Notes under the pieces: generated by a model
The model's database searches: none
What the model saw: the letters and a program-made list of their open reading frames with translations, nothing else
Told to the model about the DNA's origin: nothing
Part shown: positions 54,217-62,828 of the stretch, piece by piece
How the letters are laid out: every line of letters begins with the position of its first letter
Position numbering within the stretch: the first letter of the stretch is position 1
Source: Oleispirillum naphthae
Lineage (GTDB): Bacteria; Pseudomonadota; Alphaproteobacteria; Rhodospirillales; Rhodospirillaceae
Assembly (NCBI GenBank): GCA_027864655.1
Contig: JAQAZG010000013.1
Span: 62,001-126,000 of the forward strand
Reading direction: 5' to 3'
Length of the DNA stretch: 64,000 nt
Program-made: the position numbers and the translations under genes

Positions 54217-56217
54217 GTGACACAAATCGCTTACGGCTTTTGGGACGGCGAGGTTCTCGACAACCGCAAGGGTGGCTCGGGCCTCCCCGCGGATTTTGCC
54301 GAGCCGCAAAACCTCGATACCTTCGACGACGGCAACGCGGTGCGCGCCTTCATCGGCGACCGCGGATTTTTCGTGATGGACGAGCAGGTCAGCCTGCTCG
54401 ACGCCTTCCGCCAGTATCTCGACCGTGCGGCGGGGCAATCCTGCGGCAAATGCACGCCCTGCCGCGTCGGCACCGGGCTGATCCGCGACGCGCTGGACGC
54501 GCTTTGCCGCGGCGAGGAAGGCGCGCTCGACCTCGACGGCATCGCGGGCATGGCGCGCCACATCACCGACACCGCGCTCTGCGGCCTCGGGCAGACCTGC
54601 GGCGGCGCCCTGATCGCGGCGATCGAGAACTTCCGCGACGTCGTCGAGGCGGAGATCGCCGCCGCCCCGGCGCCGCGCCAGCACGGCATGAGCTACGTCA
54701 CCGCGCCGTGCATGGAGGCCTGCCCCTGCAAGATCAACGTGCCGCGCTACATCGACTACATCAAGGACGGGCGGCCGGAGTATTCGCTCGGGGTGATTCT
54801 GCAGAAGGTGCCGATGGCGGCGACCTGCGGCCGCGTCTGCGTGCGCTTCTGCGAAATGGCCTGCCGCCGCAACCTGGTGGACCAGGCGGTGGGGATCAAG
54901 ACGCTGAAGCGCTATGTCGCCGATTTGCAGAGCGGCCCCAACCCGCTGCGCTTCGCCTCCGACCAGATCCGCACGCCGCTCGGCCCCGAGATGCGGGTGG
55001 CGGTGGTCGGCGCGGGCCCCGCCGGGCTGTCGTGCGCCTATCATCTCCTGCTGCGCGGCTACCATGTGGACATCTTCGAGGCGCTGCCGGAGGCGGGCGG
55101 CATGGCCGCCATCGGCATTCCGAGCTACCGCCTGCCCAGGCACGTGCTGAAGACCGAGACCGAGACGCTTTCCGCCCTCGGCGGACGCTTCCTGTTCAAC
55201 CGGGTGATGGGCCGCGACTTCACCACCGACAGCCTGTTCGCGGACGGCTACCTCGCGGTGTTTCTCGGCCTCGGCTGCCAGGAGCCGGTGCTCCTCGGCG
55301 TTGCGGGCGAGGATCCGGCGATGCGGGGCTACGAATCCGGCATCGGCTTCATGCTCAAGGTGCACGACCACATCGCGGGCACCCGCAAGACCGAACTGGC
55401 GGGCGACGTGGTGGCGGTGGTGGGCGGCGGCAACGTCGCCATGGACTGCGCGCGCTCCGCCCTGCGCATGGGCGCGGCGGGCGTGCACGTGATCTATCGC
55501 CGCACCCGCGAAGAGATGCCCGCCGACAAGTCGGAGATCGAGGCGGCGGAGGAGGAAGGCGTGGTCTTCCACTTCCTCACCAATCCGGAGCGCGTGCTCT
55601 CGGCGGATGGCCGGATCGTCGGCCTCACCCTTGTGGGCATGCGCGTCACCGAGCCCGACAAGAAGGGCCGCATGGGGGTGGAACCCGTCCCCGGCAGCGA
55701 GAGCGACTTCGCCTGCGCGCACCTCGTCGCCGCGATCGGCCAGCAGGTGCAGGCCGACGCGCTTTCCCAGGAGGAACTGATCGGGCTCAACCGCTGGAAG
55801 TGCGTCGCCGCCGACCCCGGCAGCCTCGCCACCTCGCGCTCCGGCGTGTTCGCCGGCGGCGATTGCGTTTCCGGCCCGGGCACCCTGGTGCAGGCGATGT
55901 CCCACGGCCTCAAGGCGGCGCGCAACATCGACGATTGGGTCCAGCACGGCCGCATCCGCTTCTTCCCGCGGTCGCGCATCCGCCAGATGGTGAAGGACAA
56001 CCACATGCTGGCGGCAAGCGACATCAAGATCCCCATCCTCAACGAATACCGCGTGCACCACCCGGAACTGGAGCCGGAAATTCGCAAGCACACCTTCGAC
56101 GAGGTGGAGCAGACGATCGGTCAGGAGGAGGCCTACCGCGAGGCCAGCCGCTGCCTGCGCTGCTATCGCATCTATTCGGTGGTCACCCAGCAGCCTGTCC
56201 CGGAAGGAGCGGTGTGA
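54217..56217 (+). CDS. GltD-like flavoprotein fused to NuoF-type iron-sulfur domain (hydrogenase partner)
   Basis: A 666-residue fusion. Residues ~45-145 are a NuoF C-terminal [4Fe-4S] domain (SCGKCTPCRVGTG with C76, C79, C82, plus C122), without NuoF's FMN and NADH sites. Residues ~160-240 hold eight-Cys-type cluster sites (PCMEACPCKI, TCGRVCVRFCEMACR). From ~258 comes the GltD-type diaphorase with FAD loop GAGPAG (265-270) and a nucleotide loop GGGNVA (403-408). GTG start with GGGAGGG upstream. hydA follows by 1 bp. It probably links NAD(P)H to HydA; bifurcation is possible but unproven. Confidence 0.88.
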   Translation: MTQIAYGFWDGEVLDNRKGGSGLPADFAEPQNLDTFDDGNAVRAFIGDRGFFVMDEQVSLLDAFRQYLDRAAGQSCGKCTPCRVGTGLIRDALDALCRGEEGALDLDGIAGMARHITDTALCGLGQTCGGALIAAIENFRDVVEAEIAAAPAPRQHGMSYVTAPCMEACPCKINVPRYIDYIKDGRPEYSLGVILQKVPMAATCGRVCVRFCEMACRRNLVDQAVGIKTLKRYVADLQSGPNPLRFASDQIRTPLGPEMRVAVVGAGPAGLSCAYHLLLRGYHVDIFEALPEAGGMAAIGIPSYRLPRHVLKTETETLSALGGRFLFNRVMGRDFTTDSLFADGYLAVFLGLGCQEPVLLGVAGEDPAMRGYESGIGFMLKVHDHIAGTRKTELAGDVVAVVGGGNVAMDCARSALRMGAAGVHVIYRRTREEMPADKSEIEAAEEEGVVFHFLTNPERVLSADGRIVGLTLVGMRVTEPDKKGRMGVEPVPGSESDFACAHLVAAIGQQVQADALSQEELIGLNRWKCVAADPGSLATSRSGVFAGGDCVSGPGTLVQAMSHGLKAARNIDDWVQHGRIRFFPRSRIRQMVKDNHMLAASDIKIPILNEYRVHHPELEPEIRKHTFDEVEQTIGQEEAYREASRCLRCYRIYSVVTQQPVPEGAV

Positions 56218-56218
56218 G

Positions 56219-58060
56219 ATGACGACGAAGCAAACCCCGGCCGCCGCCGTTGCGGTCAGCGCCACCATCGACGGCGTCACCGTGCGCGCCGAAGCCAACG
56301 AGACGATCCTGCACTGCGCCCGGCGCTACGGCATCCACATCCCGTCGCTGTGCGAACTCGACGACATCGACCACGCGCCCGGCACCTGCCGCATCTGCCA
56401 GGTGGAAATTCTCGGCGACGGCGGCGGACAGGCGCACCTTGCGCCGTCGTGCATCACGCCGGTGGAGGAGGGCATGGCGGTGATGACCCACTCGCCGCGC
56501 GCCCGCGCCGCGCAGCGCCTGCAGGTGGAGCTGATGTTCGCCGACCACAATCTCGATTGCGTGGTGTGCAAGCGCCACGGCAATTGCGAGTTGCAGGACG
56601 TGGCGCGCGTCGTCGGGCTCGACACCAACCGCTTCCGCGACCCCGCGCGCATCGCCGCGCGCCACGTGGACGACACCTCGCCCGCGCTGATCCGCGACAT
56701 GACGCGCTGCGTGCGCTGCCAGCGCTGCGTCACCGTCTGCCGCGAGGGCCAGACCGTCGATGCCCTGGTGATGACCGGCTTCGGCCAGGAGCTGGAGGTG
56801 GGGCTGAAGCACGGCCTGTCGCAGACCGAGTCCACCTGCGTCTCCTGCGGCCAGTGCGTTCTCGTCTGTCCCACCGGCGCGCTCGGCGAGCGCGAGGAGA
56901 TCGACACCGTGGAGGACTTCCTCTACGACCCGGGCATCGTCACGGTGTTCCAGTTCGCCCCGGCGATCCGCGTCAGCGTCGGCGAGGAGTTCGGCCTGCC
57001 CGCGGGGGCCAACGTGCAGGGCCAGATCGTCGCGGCGCTGCGCAAGCTCGGCGCGGACATCGTGCTCGACACCAACTTCGGCGCCGACGTGGTGATCATG
57101 GAGGAGGGCACCGAGCTTCTGCGCCACCTGGTGGAGAAGAAGCGGCCGACCTTCACCTCGTGCTGCCCGGCGTGGATCAACTTCGCGGAACGGCACTATC
57201 CGGCGATTCTGCCCTACCTCTCCTCCACCAAGTCGCCGCAGCAGACGGTGGGGGTGATCGCCAAGACCTACCTGCCGCAGAAGATGGGCCTCGACCCCAA
57301 GGCGATCCGCGTCGTCTCGATCATGCCGTGCACCGCGAAGAAGGACGAGCGGGTGCGCCCGCAGCTTTCCCTCGACGGCACGGACGAGATCGACGTGGTG
57401 CTCACCACCCGCGAGTTCGTCCACCTGCTGGGCCGCCGCGGCATCGACCTTTCGGCGCTCGAACCCTCCACCTACGACAACCCCTACATGAGCGCGTTCT
57501 CCGGCGCGGGGGCGATCTTCGGCACCACCGGCGGCGTCATGGAGGCGGCGGTGCGCACCATGTACTACGTCGTCACCGGCCGCGAGATGCAGCCGATCGA
57601 ACTCGGCCAGTTGCGCGGCTTCGAGGGGGTGCGCACCGCGACGGTGGACATCGGCGGCGACATCGGTCCGGTCAAGGTGGCGATGTGCCACGGGCTGAAG
57701 TCGGTGCGCGGCATCGTCGAGGCGGTGCTCGACGGCACCGCCGACCTCGACTTCATCGAGGTGATGGCCTGCCCCGGCGGCTGCGTCGATGGCGGCGGCT
57801 CGTTGCGCTCCAAAAAGCAGTACCTGCCGCACGCGCTGAAGCGCCGCGAGACGCTGTTCTCCATCGACCATGTCGCCAACGTGCGGCAGTCGCACAACAA
57901 CCCGCAGGTGCAGGAACTCTACAAGAGCTTCCTCGGCAGCCCGTACTCCGAGCTGGCGCACCAGTTGCTGCACACCTACTACACCGACCGCCACGTCGAG
58001 ATGACGCGCTCGGTGAAGGACATCTGGGACAGCATCACGATGAGCACGGTGATCTACTGA
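56219..58060 (+). CDS. hydA: [FeFe]-hydrogenase large subunit HydA (modular M3 type)
   Basis: A 613-residue iron hydrogenase that reduces protons or oxidises H2. Cofactor sites in order: [2Fe-2S] C45, C57, C60, C78; His-Cys cluster H110, C114, C117, C123; two [4Fe-4S] sites C164/167/170/174 and C207/210/213/217. The H-cluster loops are TSCCPAW (C315, C316), MPCTAKKDE (C371) and ACPGGCVDGGG (C518, C522). All H-cluster ligands and the proton-relay Cys are present, so it should be active. No signal peptide, hence cytoplasmic. A bidirectional terminator follows. Confidence 0.97.
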   Translation: MTTKQTPAAAVAVSATIDGVTVRAEANETILHCARRYGIHIPSLCELDDIDHAPGTCRICQVEILGDGGGQAHLAPSCITPVEEGMAVMTHSPRARAAQRLQVELMFADHNLDCVVCKRHGNCELQDVARVVGLDTNRFRDPARIAARHVDDTSPALIRDMTRCVRCQRCVTVCREGQTVDALVMTGFGQELEVGLKHGLSQTESTCVSCGQCVLVCPTGALGEREEIDTVEDFLYDPGIVTVFQFAPAIRVSVGEEFGLPAGANVQGQIVAALRKLGADIVLDTNFGADVVIMEEGTELLRHLVEKKRPTFTSCCPAWINFAERHYPAILPYLSSTKSPQQTVGVIAKTYLPQKMGLDPKAIRVVSIMPCTAKKDERVRPQLSLDGTDEIDVVLTTREFVHLLGRRGIDLSALEPSTYDNPYMSAFSGAGAIFGTTGGVMEAAVRTMYYVVTGREMQPIELGQLRGFEGVRTATVDIGGDIGPVKVAMCHGLKSVRGIVEAVLDGTADLDFIEVMACPGGCVDGGGSLRSKKQYLPHALKRRETLFSIDHVANVRQSHNNPQVQELYKSFLGSPYSELAHQLLHTYYTDRHVEMTRSVKDIWDSITMSTVIY

Positions 58061-58072
58061 GTCCCGCAAACG

Positions 58073-58104
58073 AAACGCCCCGGCTTGCGCCGGGGCGTTT
58101 TCGT
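58073..58104. terminator. Bidirectional terminator between hydA and the lyase-like gene
   Basis: A perfect 12-bp stem AAACGCCCCGGC / GCCGGGGCGTTT with TTGC loop is flanked by CGAAA and TTCG. It lies between the convergent hydA and the gene ending at 58119. Confidence 0.88.
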
Positions 58105-58118
58105 ATGGGCGTTGCGGC

Positions 58119-59639
58119 TCACTTGCCCGCGGGCAGAAGCTTGGCGAAGTCGGCGTCGAGCCGGTCGAGCGACGTGTCGATCCTGGTGCGCTTCGCCTTG
58201 ATCCAGGCGTCCTGCTCGGCGAGCTTTTTGTTCGCCTCCTTGAGCATGCGGTCGAGTTCCGCCGGCTGCGGCCCGCCCGCCGTGGCGCGGTTGGCGACGA
58301 TGGCGACGGGGTCGAGCGTCGCGCGGAATTCCGCCTCGCTCATCGGCAGGCTGCCGGACTCGTGGTAGTCCTTCACCGCGGACTTATAGATGCGCTGCGC
58401 CTCGGCATAGGGGAAATCCAGCGGCTTGATGCCGTTCTTCTTGGCGTAGTCCACCACCTCGGAGGCGAAGTGGTGGCCGACGCGGAAGGGCAGCTTGTAC
58501 TTGCGCATCAGCACGTCGGCGAGCTCCTGCGAGGCGGTCCAGTCGCTGTTCAGTTCCTCGAGGGCGCGCTCGGGGCTGACCACCAGCGAGTTGAGGATCG
58601 TGTCCCAGCCCTGCAGGAACTTCATGGCGCTCGCCACCATCGCGGAGTTGTCCTTCACCTCCTTGGGGTCGGGCATGCCGGGGGTGATGTTGTGCATGCG
58701 CAGCACCGGCCCCATGGCGAGGCCGATCGCGGTGGAGGCGTCGCGGCGGGTGTTGTTGAGGATGCCGGGGTTGCGCTTCTGCGGCATCGCGGAGGAGACG
58801 TAGGTGGTGTCCTTGCCGACCTTGAGCAGAATCCACGGCCGCGGCTGGGCGTACTGCACCATCATGTCTTCGATGAAGTTGCCGGTGTGCAGCGCGATGC
58901 CGGTGATCACCGAACCCACCTCCACCGGCTCGTCCATCGAGGAGATCTGCGAGGCGTCGTAGGCGTTGTCCACGACCGCGGAGAAGCCGAGGTAGTCGGC
59001 CATGCGGGCGCGGTTCAACGGCCAACTGGTGCCGTTGAGCACCGTGGTGCCCATGGCGCAGCGGTCGATGCGGGCATAGGCCTGGCGCAGGCGCTGCGCG
59101 TCGCGCTCGATCCCGGCGAAGTGGCCGAGCAGTTGGTGCGCATAGCTGTTGGGCTGCGCCGCGACGCCGTTGGTGTAGTTGGGGACGATGGTTTTGGTGT
59201 TGCGCTCGGCGAGCTTCACCAGGGACTTCGCGGTGGTGTTGAGCTGCGCGGCGAGCGCCAGCATCTCGTCGCGGAGGATGGCGGCGCGGTAGGTGGCGTG
59301 CATGTCCTGGCTGGAGCGCCCGGCGTGCAGGAGCGTCACCTCCGGCCCCGCGGCCTTGATCAGGTAGGGCTCGAAGCGGATCACCGCGGAGGGGCGCGGC
59401 CCGCCCGGCTGGTTGCCCGCGCCGATCACCTTGGCGATGCCCGCCGCGATCTTCGGCGCGAGGGTTCTGTCGAGCAGGCCCTCGTCGGTGTTGATCACCG
59501 CGGTGGCCTTGTTGATCTCGCCGAGCCAGAAGAATTCGTCACGGGTGGCGGGGGCGTCGGCGGCGAGCGCCGGGAGCGCCATGGCGGCGGCCAGCGCCAG
59601 GACGGAAGCCGTGGGAACGAGAGTGCGCACGATCGACAT
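58119..59639 (-). CDS. Exported argininosuccinate-lyase-like protein
   Basis: A 506-residue member of the argininosuccinate lyase branch of the fumarase/aspartase superfamily, unusual in having a Sec signal peptide (hydrophobic core ~10-24, cleavage near ALA-ADA at ~27). Superfamily regions are recognisable: AGRSSQDMHAT (ASL GRSRND), PNYTNGVAAQPNSYAH (ASL PGYTHLQRAQP) and the loop SSAMPQKRNP (282-291). The region-2 His of ASL is Asn here. The protein should be periplasmic and is unlikely to be the arginine-pathway enzyme. AAGGAGG precedes the ATG. UXS lies 73 bp upstream. Confidence 0.85.
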   Translation of the reverse strand: MSIVRTLVPTASVLALAAAMALPALAADAPATRDEFFWLGEINKATAVINTDEGLLDRTLAPKIAAGIAKVIGAGNQPGGPRPSAVIRFEPYLIKAAGPEVTLLHAGRSSQDMHATYRAAILRDEMLALAAQLNTTAKSLVKLAERNTKTIVPNYTNGVAAQPNSYAHQLLGHFAGIERDAQRLRQAYARIDRCAMGTTVLNGTSWPLNRARMADYLGFSAVVDNAYDASQISSMDEPVEVGSVITGIALHTGNFIEDMMVQYAQPRPWILLKVGKDTTYVSSAMPQKRNPGILNNTRRDASTAIGLAMGPVLRMHNITPGMPDPKEVKDNSAMVASAMKFLQGWDTILNSLVVSPERALEELNSDWTASQELADVLMRKYKLPFRVGHHFASEVVDYAKKNGIKPLDFPYAEAQRIYKSAVKDYHESGSLPMSEAEFRATLDPVAIVANRATAGGPQPAELDRMLKEANKKLAEQDAWIKAKRTRIDTSLDRLDADFAKLLPAGK

Positions 59640-59712
59640 GAGAGGTCCTCCTTGCGTTTGGATCTTGAAGAACGTCGATTTGCCGGGGGTGGTGCCTTCG
59701 TCGTGTCGGACG

Positions 59713-60657
59713 TTATCCTCCGTGGTTGGAGAGCAGGGTTTCGAAGTAGGCGATGGTGCGGGCAAGCCCTTCGCGCAGCGTCACCGCGGGGTGCCAGTCG
59801 AGCACGTCTTCGGCCTGCGCGATGTCGGGCTTGCGGCACTTCGGGTCGTCGGCGGGCAGCGGCTGGAACACCAGCTCGGAGGACGAGCCGGTCTCCTCGA
59901 CGATGATCTCGGCGATCTCGCGGATGGTGTATTCGCCGGGATTGCCCAGGTTGATCGGCCCGGTCACCTCCGCCGGGGTGTCCATCAGGCGGACGAACGC
60001 CTCGATCATGTCGTCCACGTAGCAGAAGCTGCGCGTCTGGCTGCCGTCGCCGTAGATGGTGATCGGCTGGTTGTTCAGCGCCTGGACGATGAAGTTGGAG
60101 ACGACGCGCCCGTCGTTGGGATGCATGCGCGGACCGTAGGTGTTGAAGATGCGCGCCACCTTGATCTCCAGGCGGTGCTGGCGGCGGTAGTCGAAGAACA
60201 GGGTCTCGGCGCAGCGCTTGCCCTCGTCGTAGCAGGCGCGCAGGCCGATCGGGTTGACGTTGCCCCAGTAGTCCTCGGTCTGCGGGTGGACCAGGGGGTC
60301 GCCGTAGACCTCGCTGGTGGAGGCCTGGAAGACGCGCGCGCCGACCCGCTTGGCCAGCCCCAGCACGTTGATCGCGCCGTGCACGCTGGTCTTGGTGGTC
60401 TGCACCGGGTCGTTCTGGTAGTGGACCGGCGAGGCCGGGCAGGCGAGGTTGAAGATGCGGTCCACCTCCACATAAAGCGGGAAGGTGACGTCGTGGCGCA
60501 TCGCCTCGAAGTCCGGATGCCCCAGCAGGTGGCGGATGTTCTGGCGCGAACCGGTGAAATAGTTGTCGGCGCAGAGGACCTCGTGGCCGTCGGCGAGAAG
60601 GCGGTCGCACAGGTGCGAACCGATGAACCCGGCGCCGCCGGTGACGAGGTAACGCAT
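59713..60657 (-). CDS. UDP-glucuronate decarboxylase (UDP-xylose synthase type)
   Basis: A 314-residue extended short-chain dehydrogenase. The NAD motif is [12 protein letters not shown]; the catalytic Tyr-Lys lies in [14 protein letters not shown]-specific sequences are [19 protein letters not shown] and [20 protein letters not shown]. It converts UDP-glucuronate to UDP-xylose for exopolysaccharide or LPS. dTDP-glucose dehydratases differ in the PASPVHYQ region. No other xylose-pathway gene is beside it. Confidence 0.92.
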   Translation of the reverse strand: MRYLVTGGAGFIGSHLCDRLLADGHEVLCADNYFTGSRQNIRHLLGHPDFEAMRHDVTFPLYVEVDRIFNLACPASPVHYQNDPVQTTKTSVHGAINVLGLAKRVGARVFQASTSEVYGDPLVHPQTEDYWGNVNPIGLRACYDEGKRCAETLFFDYRRQHRLEIKVARIFNTYGPRMHPNDGRVVSNFIVQALNNQPITIYGDGSQTRSFCYVDDMIEAFVRLMDTPAEVTGPINLGNPGEYTIREIAEIIVEETGSSSELVFQPLPADDPKCRKPDIAQAEDVLDWHPAVTLREGLARTIAYFETLLSNHGG

Positions 60658-60707
60658 GCTCTTTCTCCGCTTTGCTGCGAAGCGAAAACCATAGCACCGG
60701 TCGCCGG

Positions 60708-60790
60708 GAAAAACCCAAAACTTTCCGGAGGGTCGCGGCCCCTCCGGCCCCCCTAACTTTTTGTTTTTCGCCGCGAAGCGGCAGCCCTGC
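60708..60790 (+). repeat. Dispersed intergenic repeat, truncated copy G
   Basis: Only the left half is present: terminal AAAAACCC, hairpin CCGGAGGG-TCGCGG-CCCCTCCGG, then CCCCTAACTTTTTG and TTTTTCGCCGCGAAGCGGC. It stops before the TCACGCCGCGTGA core. It lies between two minus-strand genes, ending just before the stop codon of the SUKH-like gene. Confidence 0.75.
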
Positions 60791-60796
60791 CGGCAA

Positions 60797-61234
60797 CTAC
60801 TTGCGTTCGTCCACGACGTGGCGCAGCAGTTCGGCGAAGGCGGCGAAGCGCGCCACCTCCTCGAAGCCTTTGCGGTCGAGAATCAGGTAGACGGTGGTCT
60901 CCTCGTCGTAGACGTAGAGGTCGTCCTCCGAGCGGCCGATCAGCAGGCGGCCGTGCATCTGGTCGAATTCGGCGTGGTAGGTCTCGTTGATCTCGGTGAG
61001 CGCGGGCACCACCGAGCGGTCGTGCGCCAGCACGATGTGCTCGCTGCCGAAGATCTCGATGCCGTTCCAGACGAAGCCGTTGGCCTCCGCCAGGAAGGCG
61101 GCGAAGTCGCCGGGCAGGGTGGGCGAGTCGCAGTCCTCGAGCACTTCGTCGAGGAACGCGAGTTCGTAGGTATCGGCCCTGGGCGCGATGAACGGCGCCC
61201 GGTCCTGCAGACACAGAAGTGTGCGCATCGGCAT
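60797..61234 (-). CDS. SMI1/KNR4 (SUKH)-like, YrhA-type protein
   Basis: A 145-residue protein with the SUKH pattern: [21 protein letters not shown] followed by [16 protein letters not shown]. Later [15 protein letters not shown] and a C-terminal FAELLRHVV complete the domain. SUKH proteins are often immunity factors against secreted toxins, but chromosomal solitary members (YrhA) have no proven role. GGGGAGG lies 6 bp before the ATG at 61234. No toxin gene is adjacent. Confidence 0.75.
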   Translation of the reverse strand: MPMRTLLCLQDRAPFIAPRADTYELAFLDEVLEDCDSPTLPGDFAAFLAEANGFVWNGIEIFGSEHIVLAHDRSVVPALTEINETYHAEFDQMHGRLLIGRSEDDLYVYDEETTVYLILDRKGFEEVARFAAFAELLRHVVDERK

Positions 61235-61383
61235 GGCCCACCTCCCCCGGATGACAACGGTCGCTCCGCAGTATATCACCGATGCGCCGCCGCCGCGCGG
61301 CGAAGATTTTTCCCGCGCGGGGGGTGCTTTTCCGCCGCGCCTGCCCCATGATTGAGAGAGGCCAACCGAAGAGGTTTCTCACG

Positions 61384-61911
61384 ATGTTCAAACGTCTGTT
61401 CGGTTTCGGCGTCGGCGCGCTCGCCACGCTGACCGCGGCGTGCGACGGCGCGCCGATGACGCAGCAGGTCTACTACAAGGAGCACGGGGTGCTCTCGTCC
61501 CTGCAATACGCCGCCTCCGAGGGCCCGCTCCTGGTGCGGGTGTTCGGCAACCCGTTCGTCACCGGCCAGGACTTCCTCGACAAGCTGGTGGCGTCGGAGA
61601 TGGAAAAGACCATCACCTATATCCGGGGTGTGCACCTCACCACCGATCCGGCCGCGGCGCGCCGTCCGGAATACCGCGTGCTCATGGTGCTCGGCGCGCA
61701 CCGGGCGCAGGACGGCGAGGCGCTGTGCCGCGGCGAGGAGCCGAAGCTCGACCTCTCGGCGGACCCGATCCGCACCGTCGCGGTGTTCTGCCGCAAGGAC
61801 GAGCGCCTCTCCGAGGTCACGGGGTCCATCGCCGCCGCCGCCGCGCCGGATACCGAACGCTTCCGCAACTGGATCGGTCAGATCGGACGGGATCTTCTGG
61901 TGCCGGGGTAG
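61384..61911 (+). CDS. Small secreted protein or lipoprotein, unknown function
   Basis: A 175-residue protein with an N-terminal basic-hydrophobic signal (MFKRLFGFGVGALATLTAAC). Cys20 could be lipidated, although the lipobox LTAAC has Thr at -3. The mature domain has VLMVLGAHRAQDGEALCRGE and VAVFCRKDERLSEVTGSIAA, with two further Cys. I do not recognise the family. GAAGAGG precedes the ATG. It is divergent from the SUKH-like gene. Confidence 0.68.
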   Translation: MFKRLFGFGVGALATLTAACDGAPMTQQVYYKEHGVLSSLQYAASEGPLLVRVFGNPFVTGQDFLDKLVASEMEKTITYIRGVHLTTDPAAARRPEYRVLMVLGAHRAQDGEALCRGEEPKLDLSADPIRTVAVFCRKDERLSEVTGSIAAAAAPDTERFRNWIGQIGRDLLVPG

Positions 61912-62004
61912 TTGAGCTCTGGCTGATCCAGGCTCCGGATGATTGATCTCCGCCCTGGACCGCACGGCCAGAGCTTTCTCAACCTTTCTTCCTTCCCGCC
62001 GGTA

Positions 62005-62040
62005 CCGTCTCCGCCTGCGTCTTGACGCAGGCGGAGACGG
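62005..62040. promoter_or_regulatory. 36-bp near-continuous perfect palindrome upstream of pxpB
   Basis: The 17-bp arms CCGTCTCCGCCTGCGTC and GACGCAGGCGGAGACGG are separated only by TT (62022-62023). It is 41 bp before the pxpB start and 93 bp after the lipoprotein-like gene's stop. No T-tract follows directly, so a simple terminator is less likely than an operator, attenuator or processing hairpin. A TTGACG lies at its centre (62022-62027). Confidence 0.6.
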
Positions 62041-62081
62041 CGGCCACTCTGTTTCGGTTTCCGGTTTTTCCGACGGGCCTC

Positions 62082-62825
62082 ATGAGCATCGATCCCACGA
62101 TCAAGTCCCTGGGCGACACCGCCCTTTCCATCGAATACGGCGAGGCGATCGATCCCGCCGTCAACGCGCAGGTGATGGCGCTCTACGCCGCGCTCGAAGC
62201 GGCGCGCGCCGAAAACGCGCTGACCGGCGTGGTCGAAACCGTGCCCTCGTTCCGCGCGCTCGCGGTGCACTACGACCCGCTGCGCATCGACCGCGGCGAA
62301 CTGGTGGAGCGCCTGCGCCCGTGGATCGCAACCGCGCGGCCGGATGTGCGCAGCGGGCGCGCCTGGGCGCTGCCCGCCTGCTACGAGGGCGCGGACCTCG
62401 CCCCCGATCTCGGCGAGGTCGCCGCCGCCACCGGCCTGACCCCGGAGGAGGTGGTCGCCCGCCACACCGGCGTGGAATACCCGGTCTACATTCTCGGTTT
62501 CGTGCCCGGCTTCGCCTATCTCGGCGGCGTGCCGGAAGCGCTGCGCCTGCCGCGCCGCACCAGCCCGCGCACCGCGGTGCCCGCGGGCTCGGTGGCGATC
62601 GCGGGCGAGATGACCGGCGTCTACCCGCTGGAAAGCCCCGGCGGCTGGCACCTCCTGGGGCGCTGCCCGGTGCCGATGTTCGACCCCGGCCGCGAGCCGC
62701 CGGTGTTTCTCGCGCCCGGCGACACGGTGCGCTTTGCCGCGATCTCCCGCGCCGAGTACGACTCCCTGCGCACCGCCGCAGAGACCGGCGGCTTCGACGT
62801 TTCCATCCTGCGGGCGGGGGGCTGA
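62082..62825 (+). CDS. pxpB: 5-oxoprolinase subunit PxpB
   Basis: A 247-residue KipI/PxpB-family protein. GDTALSIEYGEAIDPAVN, TGVEYPVYILGFVPGFAYLG and LPRRTSPRTAVPAGSVAIAG are diagnostic. With PxpA and PxpC it forms the ATP-dependent 5-oxoprolinase that opens the pyroglutamate ring to glutamate. The ATG at 62082 is used; the frame extends 20 codons upstream through the palindrome, which is unlikely to be coding. pxpC starts 3 bp after its stop. Confidence 0.94.
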   Translation: MSIDPTIKSLGDTALSIEYGEAIDPAVNAQVMALYAALEAARAENALTGVVETVPSFRALAVHYDPLRIDRGELVERLRPWIATARPDVRSGRAWALPACYEGADLAPDLGEVAAATGLTPEEVVARHTGVEYPVYILGFVPGFAYLGGVPEALRLPRRTSPRTAVPAGSVAIAGEMTGVYPLESPGGWHLLGRCPVPMFDPGREPPVFLAPGDTVRFAAISRAEYDSLRTAAETGGFDVSILRAGG

Positions 62826-62828
62826 ACC

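Noticed and set aside
52090-56298. 1402-codon open frame on the minus strand across aspA, hydF and the GltD-like gene
   Set aside because: It is antisense to three well-recognised genes and its translation is a low-complexity Arg/His/Ala/Gly string without family features. Long antisense frames are expected at this GC content.
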